DNA from: Cucumis sativus
Taxonomy: Eukaryota; Streptophyta; Magnoliopsida; Cucurbitales; Cucurbitaceae
Reading direction: 5' to 3'
Length of the DNA: 64,000 bases
Assembly: GCF_000004075.3 (NCBI RefSeq)
Contig: NC_026656.2
Coordinates: 14,942,001-15,006,000, forward strand
The position numbers and the translations under genes are program-made. Within the stretch, counting starts at the first letter, position 1; each line of letters opens with the position of its first letter. The notes under the pieces are model-generated. The model ran no database searches. It had not been told where the DNA came from and saw nothing but the letters and a program-made list of their open reading frames with translations. Positions 31,220 through 43,878 of this stretch are shown here, in pieces.

Positions 31220-33563
31220 CAACTTAAACTACGATGGCAATTGGCAAGTAATCGTTTCCTAATGGGAATGAGAAAATGTAGATAGACCATCTTCCTGAAT
31301 TATTTTCATGATGTTATCCTTGATCTCACTAACCTATAACCTATATGAAGTTTAATTCAAACACATATGTTCATATTGTGCAAGTTGTTGGTACTTCGTA
31401 GCTTCAAAGTCTTTCCTCAATTTTGGTGTTCAAGGAAATAGACTACGATAATATTGAGAAAACATAAAAAAGAAAGTGTTACGCTTGAGGTGACATGTAG
31501 TGCTGAGTTTTTTTTACTAGCATTGCAATACTTTGGCGATAGTATTTTTCATTTGGTTTCTAAGTTTGATTTTTGCCAATTTTGGGCATAAAGTTGTGGG
31601 TTTTGTGAGACTTTCATGCCTATGGATTTATTCTTTGCTTTTATGTTTTCCAGTCCTTATTTGAATCCATGTAATGTATGTGACAGATTAGTTTAAGTCA
31701 ATCATGTATCCTATTTATGTTGGGATTACCTGTAATGGCAGAAAGCATATTTCACTTGAGTAGCAGATAGGTATGATTATGTTTTTGTTAAGTCACGACA
31801 CCTTCCTTATGAAAACGCTCAATTGAATCTAGTTAAATTTGATTGCATGTCTTAATCAATCTCTAACCGCAATGCAACCAATAGGTAAGTATTGAACAGT
31901 AGCAATTGAAAAATGAGATTTCAATTAGTATACACCACTGTTGTGCCCAACTTGTTGAATTAGGCTAACAGATGAAGTATATCCTCTAAGTGGCCTATCT
32001 TTGAATCAGTTTGATAAGCTCTTGATCTTACCTCTCTCCATCTTCTTACTATCTTAGTCTTTGCATTTAATTTTTCCCGAGGTTCCTTGTGGTTTGACTT
32101 GATCTCATTGTTATTACTAATCCACATAAGTAGTCATCAATTCATATTTATTATAAATGTATTGAATCGCTCAAAGCCTTGACAACATTCGATCTTTCAC
32201 TGGTAATGAAGAGTAATTCAACTAAGAGTAGTGTTTCAATCGAAGTGCCTAAGATTAATCACTTTCAAAGTGTATTCATGCAATGAATAATGATGGATTA
32301 CAAAAAACTATTACCAAAGAGGTTCAAAAAAAATAAATTTTCTTTCAAACTTGATCTAGATGACACAATTACATAATTTCTTAGAGAAATTACTGAACTT
32401 ATTTTAGGTTTATTCGGAGTAACAATCTAATTAGTTTCAAGTAAAAATATGTTTTATTGTCAAAACCCTAAATATTAATTATACAAAGAACTTTAATATA
32501 AGTTAACTCGGTATTATAATACCATATTTCCACAACAAATAAGAATATTTCTACAAATGAGACTCTCACGTGTCCTTAAACCTCTTTATCAAGGTGTTAT
32601 AACCTCTCCTGCAACCATTTGGAGTTATTTATCATTCTTCTTGAAAAGAAATATCCAAAAAAATAAAAATGCAATGATTAGATGCAACTATCTCGTACGA
32701 TCTTTTATTTCTCTACTACAAAAGTTGAAAGTTGTTAGTAAAATGTTGTTTTTTAAGCAAAAATGTCACGTGATAACATTTTATTAGGACTACACTTCGA
32801 ATGCACCTCAAAGAATCAAGGGACACCCAAGTTCCTTCTCTGACAAAGGGCTTACTTTTTTCTTCAAAAATTTCATTATTCCGACCTCTTTTGGATAGTA
32901 TATAGTGCACACTATATTATTAAATTCAAACCAAAATATTTTGGTTGAAAATACTTATTTGTATCGATTGAACTACACTAATCTTGGCCTAGTATACTGA
33001 CAAATCAAGGTGCCTAAAATAGTTTTCTTTTCTCATAGAACATCACTATATCTAATCATTTTCATCCAATGAATTTTAAGTGTGTTCATTCTCTCTCCTC
33101 CTTAGTTTATTAAACATATCAAACTTCCAAAATGAGAATAAATAGAAAAAGATGAAAAAAAAATCTTCTTTTTAGCCTCTTCATTCAAGAAAATTGCTCC
33201 AGCAGTCGAGGATGAAGGATAGAAACTACTATTTAGCTGAACAAAGAACCATCTGGCTGAATACTTTGGCTTGTCTATAGCTTAAGTTTTACCATCTAAT
33301 TCAAGGAATTTTACAACTTGAAAGCTAAGTTAGTAAAAGGAAAACATTTGACTTCAGTTTTGCACCCAAAAAATAATGTCAAATCTTATGTTAACTATTT
33401 CACTAGCTTCAGTTTAGTTTCTTCTCTCATCTTTTATCCTTTTCACTAAATAGAAAGATTTCCTTGCTTTCTAGTTTCTACTCAAGTCATATTTATTTCC
33501 CCTCACCGAGAACCAAAGAAACTTGATTCAAGAAAACAAAAGGTGAACTTGCCATATTTTCCA
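31220..33563. other. Convergent intergenic region between KxDL and NYN genes
   Basis: Contains the 3' UTR of the KxDL gene and, at the right, that of the minus-strand NYN gene. The middle is AT-rich and I recognise no gene or intact transposon. Open frames at 32557-32787 and 32716-32910 have no recognisable composition or homology. Confidence 0.5.
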
Positions 33564-36500
33564 TCATGCTTGATTCAGTTTATCTTGTGACTCGCTGGAT
33601 TTTTTCAAGGTACCCAAAATCCCATCGATCAGCTTATCCTTGCTATTTTCAGTGGTGTCTGAAACAAAACAATAGCTCTTTCGATGTCTTTTCTTTGTAC
33701 CAATGCTTCCTGTTTTTGCTTCATTTTTGGAAGCTAAACTAGCAAGCTTCAAGCTATCTTCTGAAAAAACAAAGGTCTCATCCCTATTTTCTGTCTTGTC
33801 TTTCCTAATGTTTTCTTTGCTGCTATACCATGAATCTAGGATATGTATTAAAGAACTTTCTTCCTCCCTTGTTGGTTGTTTGGCTGGCACTTCCGTAGCA
33901 GAACAAGACTCTCCATCAGTTTCATCCTCTGAAAGAAAGGGTTCATAATAAACTTTTGTTTCTTTCTCTGTCGCTTCTGTTGTTTCACTACTCAATGTCA
34001 ATTCCTCTTTGTTGCTGCCATCTGCGCAGGCTGGACCCAATTCTTCCCATACGGACTCAGAATCATCATCCTTCTTAGGCAGGTCAGATGATTCATTATC
34101 AGAGTTCGATTTTGCTACGGCATCAAAAGTTTTTTTCTCAGAATTACTAGGAAGAGTTGTTTCCAGCATTGAATCGTTTGGAGCATTACTGGTAGGAACT
34201 ATAAATGTGGATAGTATTGTCACTCCAGGCATTATCTGCAGCAACGATGCCAACTTAGGATAACCAAGCTTCTTCAAATCAAGATGATACCCATACTTCT
34301 CAAGAAACTGTCTTCTGAAGTTGCCTATATTATATCCTTCTGGGTGATCCCTTAAGATCTCATCCACGAGATTTTGACAGTCACCTAACATATCGTATTT
34401 TGTCCTCTCACGAAACTTGTTTTCAGTCATAATTTTATTAGTTCCAGCTTCAGGAGGAATATTTTCATTTTTCTTATCTGAATCTGAATCATGTTTTCGA
34501 GGTCCCTGGAAACTGAGCCGTGACTCTTTGTTTGCAAAGATTGATGCCAACCCATTTGCTCGATCCAATCGTTTCATGCAAGAGTTTTTCCTTGAAATAG
34601 AGAGAGTGAGCTTAAAAGGAAATATTTTAGATGGGAATTCCTCCACCCATTTCTTGTCTGATATTAATAATTCCAATAAGTCGAAGAGTTCGCTAGTGCT
34701 TAAAGTATTCAGAATCGGAGGTCCTCTCTCTAGCAGATTTTGGGCTATCTCAGACCTGAAGCAAGTCAGAGCAGGAAAAGAATAAGTACAGATTGTAAAT
34801 CCTATAATATCATTCAGAGGTATAAAACAATTAAATTATAGGTTTAAATCTCATTTGGTCCCTAAACTTTCAGCTTTATTCTATTATAGTCATTGAACTT
34901 CTGTTATATCCATTTTATTCCCTCAACTTCAGAAAAAAGACTATTCTGGTTCCTACTGTTAATTTTTATGTTAATGAGTTGACAAAACACTGACATGTCA
35001 ACAGATGTGAGTTGACCAATCAATATATGACTTAAGTGGCCTGAATATGTTGCCAACTAAGCAGGTGAGTTTTCAGTTTACTGGCAGAATATTCATCGGC
35101 TGTTAAACAATTAGCATAAACATTTTTCATTAGAAAACTGATGACAAGGATGTTATAGACCATTAGCCATGTTTCGACATTCTGGTACAATCGTCTCTGA
35201 CAAACAACACCTCTCTACTTCTCTGCACACTTCGGCAACATTTTCTCAGCTCACATCCCATTTGAACCTGATACCCGAATATTCTTTTTATTTTCATTAA
35301 CATCATCACTTCAGTGGCTCCTGTTGTTTCTCCATGTTCATCAATTTTCCTCTCCCACCCTTCTCTCTAAAAGTTGGATAAACGCTGAATTATGCTCATC
35401 AAGAACCTTTTGTTTTTAGTTGGCGGAGACTAAAATGGACATTTCAAAAGTTCAAACTAGAATAAAACAATGTTGAAAGAGATTTAAAGCTAAATTATAT
35501 AACATTAAATTTGGGGGGAGTTTAAAATAATTAGGCATTGGGGAAAAAAACCAAACGAGTCATGAAAGGCAGAAACCCAACGGTTACTGTTAGTTACTGA
35601 AAATGCAAAGAATATGTGGGTACATAAAATGAAAGAATATGTCAAACCTGGTTTTTGACCGTGAAATAATCTCCACTCCTGTAGGTGTTTCCATAAAAGA
35701 TTGCATGTCTTGCCAGAAAGAACTACTGGAAAAAAGATTGTGTTTCCCAGATTGATTCTTTAACTGGTTTTGTTCACAAGAATGCTCGATGAGTTCATTG
35801 TTCTCAGTAGAACTGCTGGAAGAAAGATGGTGTTTCCCAGATTGATTCTTTAACTGGTTTTGTTCACAAGAATGCTCGCTGACCTCACTGTTCTCAGTAG
35901 AACTGCTGGAAAAAAGATGATGTTTCCCAGATTGATTCTTTAACTGGTTTTGTTCACAATTATGCTCGCTGACTTCTCTGTTCTCAGTACTCTTTCCCCA
36001 AAGCTTGAACCAATTTCTAATGCTACCAAGTAGTCCTTGATTAGAACTAGATTTATCATCATGTGCACTGGCAACTATGACTTCTTTCAGAGGCTTAACA
36101 GACTCACAATCGGGTGGTGAATTCAAGACTTGATGAACTGAATTAGCATCTTCACTCATTGGCTCAGCAGTTCTTTCTTCAGTTTTTGCCTCCCCAAGCT
36201 TGTCACTAGAATAATTTGCCACAAGGCCACCACAACTTTTCTGCTTTGAAGTATCGTCTGTTGTAGAGCATTTTTCAGAAATACAATTACTTCCATTTCC
36301 AGACATAGTATCATTATTGCCTGAAAGCCTTCTCCATATTCTTCTCAAAAATTCCATCTTGGCCTTAGAATGCTCTCCAATTGAAGGAGTCGTATTACTG
36401 TCAGCTTCAATACTGTCAGCTTCAACTTTATTTGTCTGCTTTGAATCTTCTATAGCACGATGCTCAGAAACAGGGGATCTTGATGGTTCCCCTTCCATAG

Positions 36501-38050
36501 CTTCACCAATGAGCTTCCCAAATTCGGAAGTTGGTTTCTCCTTCAATGGTCTGCTTTGGGTGTGCGCATCAGAGAGGACTGGTACACACATTGGTTCTGT
36601 TGGGGAATCATTGTTACTTAACTTTGCTGTCAGATTAGGGTCCTGCTCTTCAGTGCCATTACAAAATGTACCTATACTGGACTCTAATTCTTCTTTGGGC
36701 TGCTTTGGAGTGACACTACGGATAATAAAGTGGCCACCACCATTTGCTTGAAGCTTTAAAATCTGTGGCATTGACTGAAGAAACCGAGAAAACTTTTTGT
36801 AACCATACAAGTCCTTATCTATATATATACAACTCCCCAACTCTGAACGAAGGTCTGTAATGGAGATTCCTTTGGGATACAACCTCAAGATGTTGTGTAT
36901 TTGCCTAATGACTGCCTTCGGAACAGGACGGGGCATAGGATCTGTACTGAGCTCAGAAACCTCCTCAACTCGTAAATTCTCTTTCCCATTAACTGAAAAT
37001 GGGTCTTCAAGAGGAACCTTAAAATGATCGTAAAAAGCATCAGGTGGTCGACTAAAATGCCTTCCGACAAGATTTTCCTCTCTAATCAAAGCATGCCAAT
37101 GCCACATGATGCTTGCAGCACTGCATAAAACATCAGGAGCACATTCAGTGCTTGCTAGCAACACGTTGTAATTATTCATTCTCAAACGGTGCAGAACGCT
37201 GGCAAAGTCCTTATCACCAGAAATTAGAAAAAGATGTGCTGGTGGAGGGTTTTGAGAAACCCAGCACATAAGATCTATAAGAAGAGACCTATCAGCACTG
37301 TTTTTACCACCTGCATCGGAAAAATATTACAAGGTGAAGTTTTTCTAAAAGGTTTACCAAGAACAAACAAATTACAAATCTTCATGTAAATCCCATTACA
37401 TAAATCACTCGAACAAATCTTGAAAACTTCGCCACACTGATCAGTTAACCCAATTAGTCTAACTATATCTTTATTGGTTGATTAACAATTCCCTGAAGAT
37501 TCCACATGACCATTTTTAGGCATCCAAGATAAACTCATTATTTGACAACAATACATGTAACCATGGTGTATTTATTCAATGAAAGTTGTTTTCTTTTTCG
37601 GAAAAAAAAAAAAAGCCAACACCAATATCCAATATTAAAAACAGTAGACATAGAAGAAATGGTGAATTGGAATAGGGAAAACGAGAAGTAACCGTGAGGA
37701 ACGTGATTGAGGCTAATTCCAGTAGAAGAGAGAGCCTCCTGGTTGGCCCTGGAGAGCTGGAAAACGTCACCAAAAGCATAAATCTGAAGAGGACCTTTGA
37801 TGCCATTGGCCCTAACAGCAGAAGTGATTAAATGGGAAACCTTAAAGACATTTGTACCCAAAGGAATGCTGCAATTCTCAAAGTCCCACCAGACAGAAAC
37901 CTTTACATTTCGAGAATCTTCGTCGGGGCGCCAAGAAGAAGAAGTTGAAAATTGAGAAAAGTGAAGAAGGAGAGGGCGTGATGGAAAAGAAAGAGAGGAG
38001 GAAGAAGAGAGAGAAGAAGAGAGAGAGGAAAGTGAGAAGAAGAGCCTCAT
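33564..38050 (-). CDS. NYN-domain nuclease with OST-HTH (LOTUS) domains, MNU1/2-like
   Basis: A putative endoribonuclease. Arabidopsis MNU1 and MNU2, with the same architecture, act in mitochondrial transcript 5'-end maturation; that role is inferred here. Exons (minus strand) are 37693-38050, 35648-37310 and 33564-34755, joining in phase to 1070 aa. Residues 1-45 are Ser/Leu/Phe/Arg-rich with few acids, like a mitochondrial targeting peptide. The NYN domain covers about 48-195, with acidic residues D56 (WWDFEN), D126 (SADR) and D152/D154 (SGDKDF). OST-HTH domain 1 is at about 248-318, and domain 2 at about 798-860. Between them is a long Ser/Glu/Asn-rich, probably disordered linker with three copies of a 30-residue repeat. 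The exon-2/exon-3 intron (34756-35647) carries a MITE. The family call is firm; the exact orthologue is less so. Confidence 0.9.
34841..35490. mobile_element. Mutator-type MITE with 9-bp target duplication
   Basis: The 9-bp direct repeat TAAATTATA flanks it at 34832-34840 and 35491-35499. The element starts GGTTTAAATCTC and ends GAGATTTAAAGC, so its tips are inverted repeats with one mismatch. The similarity of the arms continues inwards for about 80 bp (TTATTCTATTATAG... against the complement TTATTCTAGTTTG...; TATCCATTTTATT against TGTCCATTTTAGT). No transposase is present. A 9-bp duplication is the hallmark of Mutator-like elements. It sits in intron 2 of the NYN gene. Confidence 0.8.
35730..36000 (-). 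repeat. In-frame 90-bp tandem repeat within the NYN gene
   Basis: TGTTTCCCAG recurs at 35741, 35831 and 35921, exactly 90 bp apart, with long near-identical flanks. On the coding strand each unit encodes a 30-residue repeat containing CEQNQLKNQSGKH followed by a Ser run. The reading frame is kept, so the repeat lengthens the disordered linker without breaking the protein. Confidence 0.9.
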
Positions 38051-38707
38051 GATGGTAAGAAAAAAATGGTGAGAGGAGAGATGGGGTTTAGGAATAAAGG
38101 GTTTAAGAGAAGATGGGGTTCAAGGAATTAGGGCTTTGGAGAAATTGTAAGTAATCCCAAGCTACGATCCGCAACGGGTAAAGGGATGGCGGGTCCCCCT
38201 CCCCGACTCAGAGTCCGATTCCTCACTCTCCTTTTTTTTTTCTAACATTCCTTTTTATTTTTAAATTAATAAAATTTTAAGTTAATTAATTATTAAATTA
38301 TATTTTGTTAAAAAAAACTAACAAACCAAATGACTAAATATTAGAGATTAAATCAATATCTACTATATAAAATAAAATGGCATGTTATGAGAAAATGTAT
38401 TTGTTATTGCAAAAACATCACTATATCCAATAATTTTCCAACCTATGAATTTCTAATTTTGCGTGTTTAGTTTAATTATTAACCACATCAAACCTCCAAT
38501 CTGAGAATATATAAATAAAGAGTAAAAGATGAAGAAAATTTTTCTTACTTTTAGCCTGTTTCATTCAAGAACATTGTTACATGATCATGGATGAAGGATA
38601 TCAACTCATAACTCTTATTTAGCTTAACAAACATAGACCCAACATTACAACTGTGACAGCTAAACCAAATAGCGACAACCAACTGTGTAGCGAAAATTTT
38701 ATCATAT
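38051..38707. other. NYN gene promoter and 3' flank of dehydrogenase 1
   Basis: The first 170 bp upstream of the NYN ATG are purine-rich on the plus strand, then GC-richer near 38160-38230; this is the likely promoter and leader. The remainder is AT-rich and includes the 3' UTR of the first dehydrogenase. Confidence 0.5.
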
Positions 38708-41700
38708 TTATTTCAAGGAGTTTGCAATGTCGATCACGAACCGGTATTGAACATCGGATTTGGCAAGTCTTTCCATGGCATTGTTTATGTCATCCATCTT
38801 AATGACCTCAACGTCTGCAGCAATGTTGTGCTCAGCACAGAAATCCAACATCTCTTGTGTCTCTTTCAGCCCTCCAAAGTTGCTTCCACCAACCATCCTC
38901 CTAGCTGAAATCAGAGTTTGATAAAATAATGTCAATTTATTTTACTAGCTTCTACTTTAGTTTCTTCTCTTGGTATCTATTTGAGTCGTAATGATTTTGC
39001 CTTACCGACAACTAGAGAAGAAATTGGCAGCTCTAGGGGCTTGTTAGGTAAACCCACAGTGATCAACTTTCCATTCAGCTTTAGAAGACTAAGCAATGGA
39101 GCGAGAGCATGAACAGCAGATACCGTGTCCATAATGTAATCCATTGTCTCTGCTGCAGCCTGAACAGAATCAAGAAGCATTACGAAGTAATGATAAGTTA
39201 GAAAGACTTGACTAATTTGAAGACAATATCGACCACTAACACAAACGAGTCAATATTGTTGAAACAAGAAGAGGGAGTAAATATGTAAATACAAGACGAT
39301 GTAATCTAGTTGTGATCTAGCACTCTAAATGCAGAATCCAAAGAGAAATGAAAAACTGAACCTTCATTTGTTCGGGATCAGTTGAAACGAGGAAAGAATC
39401 GGCACCAAGCTTGCTAATAGCTTCCGCCTTCTTTTTTGGAGAGGTACTTATGACAGTAACTTTCAACCCAAATGCCTTACCAATCTTAACAGCAACATGA
39501 CCAAGCCCACCAAGACCAACCACACCCAAATGCTTACCTTTTTCATTCATTCCATAATATTTCATGGGGCTATAAACTGTGATTCCAGCACATAGGAGTG
39601 GAGCTGTACCATCGAGGGGTAAATTTTCAGGAATTCGAAGCACGTAACGCTGATCGACGACAATCTTATCAGAATATCCACCATAAGTCTTTGATCCATC
39701 ATGTAAATGTGCATTGTAAGTATATACCAATTTGGGGCAGTAATTCTCCCTGTCCTCTTCACAATTTTCACAACTTTTGCAAGATTCAACTATGACACCA
39801 ACCCCGACTTGGTCGCCTGCTTTGAATTTCTTAACATTATTCCCAACAGAGGTCACAACACCAACAATCTCATGCCTGAAGAAAAAACCAAACCTCCTAA
39901 ATGCAAAGAAGAACTAGCTACAAATGCAAATTTGCTAATGAGTAATGACAGAGCAAATAACAAGATTATAGTTTGTGCATTAAAACAACTCATAAATGGG
40001 ATTCCTTCAATTCAACCAAACCAAAAACGCTGAACACAACTTGTTCTATTACGCTGGAATATGAAATTACCCAACTATAAATAAATTAAAGATGCAAAAC
40101 ATACAATATAAAAGATTCTCTTTTTCTTTAAATCATACCCTGGGACAACTGGATAACTTGTGAAACCCCATTCATTCTTGGCTGCATGTAGATCAGAATG
40201 GCAAACACCACAGTAAAGGATTTTGATATTGACATCTTCATCACGATTTTCCCTGTGGACAAAAATAAAGGAACGATTTAATTACATTATTTTATTTTAG
40301 GTGTGTATGGTAACCATTTTGCTTGTTTCTTAGATTCAAGCTTGTTTTCTCCCCATTTTTCTTTTCGTAGTTTTCACTTTTTATCAACGAAAACATTTAA
40401 ATTTTAATCAAAGATCTAAAATCAAAACAAGTTTATGAAAACTAGTCTTCAAAACTAAACTTGGTTTTTTTTAGAATATTAGCAGAAAGTGAACAATGTA
40501 AGACATATATTAAAAGAAAAAAGAAAAAAGAAAAGAAAAACAATCCCTCTGGTTAACTATTTCGTTTTAGGTTTTTGGTTTTTGAAAATTATTAAGCCCA
40601 TTGTTTCTAACTATAAGAGTTGAGTTCTTAGAAAAATTCTAAAAAGAAGAATGATTTCTTAAAAAGTAAAATCTTTAGGCTCCTTTTGATAACCATTTTA
40701 ACTTTTTGTTTTTGTTTTTGAAAATTAAGTTAATAGACACTACTTTTACCTTCAAATTTTCTACCTACTTTTTACCAATTTTTCAAAAAACCAATCCAAA
40801 ATTTGAAAACTATCAACAGAAACTTAGTTTAATTTTCATTTGTACATTCTCGAGAACAAGAGATTTCGGATTCAATTCTCCCACACCAAGTTGTATACTT
40901 AAAAAATATTTTTTTTTCAGAAAAAAAATTGGAAACTAAAAAAAAAGTATCTTTTAAAAGCTTGTTTTTTAATTTTGGTTAAAAGTTCAACGTTTAAGAA
41001 AAATGCAAATCATCGTAAAAAAACGAATAAGAAATATGCTTAATTTTTAAAAACCAAAAAACAAGATGCTTACCCAACACCCTAATTTTTGTAATTTTTA
41101 AATTTTGGCTTTAGATTTTGAACACAAATGTAGATAACAAACAAAGAAATTTAGAATGTGAAATGAATATCTATAAGCAAAATTTTCAAAAACAAAATAT
41201 TTTTAATAGATAGCGTCACAATATGATCGTCCCTACTCTTAGCAAAGATTTAAAAAAATGGATGTTGTCAACAAAATTATTACTATAGTCTACATCAGTA
41301 TGGCATCTTAGGAAAGAGTACTAGAATGACTTTTTGGAGGAGTAAAAACTACTTTTAGTTTTAGCCAAATAAAAAGTACTTTTTGAAAACTTCCCTAGTG
41401 TTTTAGAGGAATAAATTAATTGAAAGCAATGAATTATGTGTTAGGACAAAAGAAGAATCCAATAATTTAAAATCACAATCAACTACAAACATTAGACACA
41501 CCCATTTCACAATCGGTTTCCGTTCTCTTAGAGGTAGCATCGAGAATGAATTGACAAAACCAAGAGTGACCCATGAGTCAATTGGACATGGGATATCTCA
41601 GCATTTTCCAAGGGAAACAGAATCAAACAAACAGAATGTATAGAATATGGTGATTAAAGAAACAAGAAGAGAGGAATGGAGGACCTTCGAGATAAAGGGA

Positions 41701-41785
41701 AAGGAGAGATTAAGCCAGATGAATCTCGAGCACCCCATGCGAGAGTCTTGATTGGATGTTCGTCTTCTGGTGATGATTTTGCCAT
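38708..41785 (-). CDS. Zinc alcohol dehydrogenase, CAD / 8-hydroxygeraniol dehydrogenase-like (copy 1)
   Basis: A cytosolic NADP(H)-dependent medium-chain dehydrogenase that interconverts alcohols and aldehydes. The subfamily includes enzymes annotated as mannitol, cinnamyl alcohol, geraniol and 8-hydroxygeraniol dehydrogenases. Exons (minus strand) are 41685-41785, 40139-40252, 39362-39875, 39006-39159 and 38708-38904, giving 359 aa. Catalytic zinc ligands are C51 (GVCHSD), H73/E74 (PGHE) and C167 (LLCAG). Structural zinc cysteines are C104, C107, C110 and C118. The nucleotide-binding GLGGLG is at 192-197, and Ser216 in STSPKK fits NADP preference. The C-terminal region has [15 protein letters not shown], the class-II pattern, not the GSFIGS of lignin-type CADs. 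Intron 1 is 1.4 kb and carries repeat sequence. Substrate is not determined by sequence. Confidence 0.93.
40675..41095. repeat. MITE-like repeat in intron 1 of dehydrogenase 1
   Basis: The left end reads GGCTCCTTTTGATAACCATT followed by repeats of TTTTTGTTTTTG. The right end, CTTAATTTTTAAAAACC with AAAAAACAAGATGCTTACCC, is an imperfect inverse of it. A second, broken start of the same kind (GGTAACCATTTTGCTTG) lies at about 40308. The GGTAACCATTTT plus GTTTTTGTTTTTGAAAA pattern is a dispersed plant repeat. No target duplication was confirmed. Confidence 0.45.
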
Positions 41786-41832
41786 TTTTATCTCAGAATG
41801 AAGCGTAGGAATTTGAGGGTTTGAAGGGTCAG

Positions 41833-41839
41833 TTTTATA
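41833..41839 (-). promoter_or_regulatory. TATA box of dehydrogenase 1
   Basis: TATAAAA on the minus strand, 48 bp before the ATG at 41785. If used, the mRNA leader would be very short (about 20 bases). Confidence 0.5.
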
Positions 41840-43269
41840 GTGATTTTGGGGATAAATGGGTTGGTGTGTTCTACTTGAGTGCCATTAATGAAAGACAGAG
41901 AAGTATGAAAAAAGATGTTTCCTTTTTAACATATTCGAATATTGTTAGTCAAACGCCATAAAGTGGATAAATATATTGTGCTTCATGGCCCCCATCCTCC
42001 AGTTCTACTCAACTTTATAACAGTATAGAACTTAAATAGTACCAATAGGGATGGTAGCTAGCTTAGCCACAAAAGTGTCATTCATTGTATTGTTTTCATA
42101 ACCACAACCTGTTCATCATTTAAAATTGATTTTTTTTTTAATTAACTATATGTTTTTAGTTCAAGTTTTTTAATTTTAGGAACATGGTTACCTGCAATTT
42201 TATAGTTAGACTATTTATGTGCTACTTCTTTTTTTGTTTTTTAAGTTCTAACTCTTCCTCAAGTTTTAGGTTTGTTTTTCTATCACAAACAATTAGTGGA
42301 ATTACATTTTCTAATAAAATGTTTTTTAAGAACAATACCAATCCCTTTTTTTATATAAAAAAAAAAACAATTATTTTTCTAACATCTTTATTACCTTTCT
42401 TAAGTAATGGACCTCACATACTAAAAATGCAAATTTGTTCTTAATGAATTAACTTCAAAATTATGTATTTTGGGCAAATTTCAACCAATATCTATGATGG
42501 ATTTGTTGTTATTTTTAAAGATGAATAGTTTGGAGAAAAATGGTTGGAATATCTTGAAAGGATTGAAGAACTTTCTGTTAAAAAAAAGTTTTTGCTTGAA
42601 ATTTCCCTTAAGAATTAAAAATTAGAGAAAATTCTATAAATACCAATTCCTAAGAGAAAAAAATTTGTGAGATTTGTTTTTCAACTCAAATCTAAGAATG
42701 AAAAATGATTTTTTTATTAAAAAAAAATCTCTTACAAGAATTTTCGTAAATTTAAGTTAAAAAAAACAAATTCATCCAAAAAAAATTGAAATTATCGAAA
42801 GAAAATTAAACTACCCTAATTTGCATAAATGAAATTTGTTGACTTAACGTTAAGTAATTTAAGTTTAATTAAAAGAACTTGGCTCAACTAGTATTACTCA
42901 AGACAAAAAAGTTTCGTGCTGAAATAGTGTAAAAACACATATAATACTATTCTATTTTTCACAATTTTCGTCCTTTTATTAATATATTCTCAGGCATCCT
43001 ATTCCCATTTTTATTCAGGGTTAAGATATCTTTTAGAAAAATGATTTTTTTAAAACAATCAAATCACTTTTTTATCTTATAAATTGGAAAGAAAAAATTA
43101 AAAAAAAATGAAAGTATTTTGTCAAATTTACCCTTTTTAGAAAGAAAAAAATGTCACATTTTGCCTTTTTTTCTGGAAAAAAAATAAACTCCCTTTCCTT
43201 TTTTTTTTTTAATTTGAACTTACTTTATTTTTCCTTTTAATTCAACACTTACAATTACTGAAAAATAAA

Positions 43270-43520
43270 AAAGGATTTTCGTCAAAATAAATTAAAATAT
43301 TAAAAAGTTATAGCAAAATTTTTTATTCTATCAATTATAAAAACGGATAAACGTCTATCAATTATTGATAGAACCTAAAATTTTGATATTGATAGAATCT
43401 GAAATTTTGATATAGATGGTAAATATCTTAAGCATGTTAGTGTCTATCAATAATTTAATAGAATCTGAAATTTTGTTGTAAATTGTAAATATTTTGTCAA
43501 ATTTTCTATTTATTTTATAA
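43270..43520. repeat. CTATCA-family repeat, diverged (copy e)
   Basis: Contains TATAGCAAAATTTT at the left, several TCTATCAAT / ATTGATAGAA pairs in the core (GTCTATCAATTATTGATAGA is itself an inverted pair), and ATTTTGTCAAATTTTCTAT at the right. It is more decayed than its neighbour at 43.6 kb. Confidence 0.45.
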
Positions 43521-43602
43521 TTATGAACTTTTTTCTAATACACAGTGATTTGTGAAACTATTCTAAAAAATTGGGTTGGACCAAAACTATTAACAAAAAA
43601 AT

Positions 43603-43878
43603 GATAGTTGCAAATTTAGCAATTAAATTCAAAATAATTAAGTATATAACAACATTTTAAAAAAATTGCAAATATAGCAAAATTTGTCAAATTCTATAAA
43701 TGATACAAGTCTATCACTGATAGACTATGTAGTAAATATTGATTTATCACTGATATAGATCATACAAGTTTATCAACGATACAAGTCTATCAACAATAGT
43801 TTTATATTTGCAACTTTTTTAAATATTGGTATATTCTTAATTATTATTCCTCAAATGATCATTAATTACAATTACCCT
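43603..43878. repeat. MITE-like foldback repeat, best copy of the CTATCA family (copy f)
   Basis: The left arm runs GTTGCAAATTTAGCAATTAA...AACAACATTTTAAAAAAATT then GCAAATATAGC. The right arm, read in reverse complement, gives AATTGTAATTAATGATCATT...AATATTTAAAAAAGTTGC then AAATATA. The core holds CTATCACTGATAGAC and related motifs. The arms are about 70 bp. Confidence 0.65.

Noticed and set aside
36317..36751. 144-codon plus-strand frame
   Set aside because: It is antisense to exon 2 of the NYN gene, whose domains and splice phases are convincing.
42184..42444. 86-codon plus-strand frame
   Set aside because: It is a Phe/Leu/Ser-rich product of T-rich DNA with no homology or splice context.
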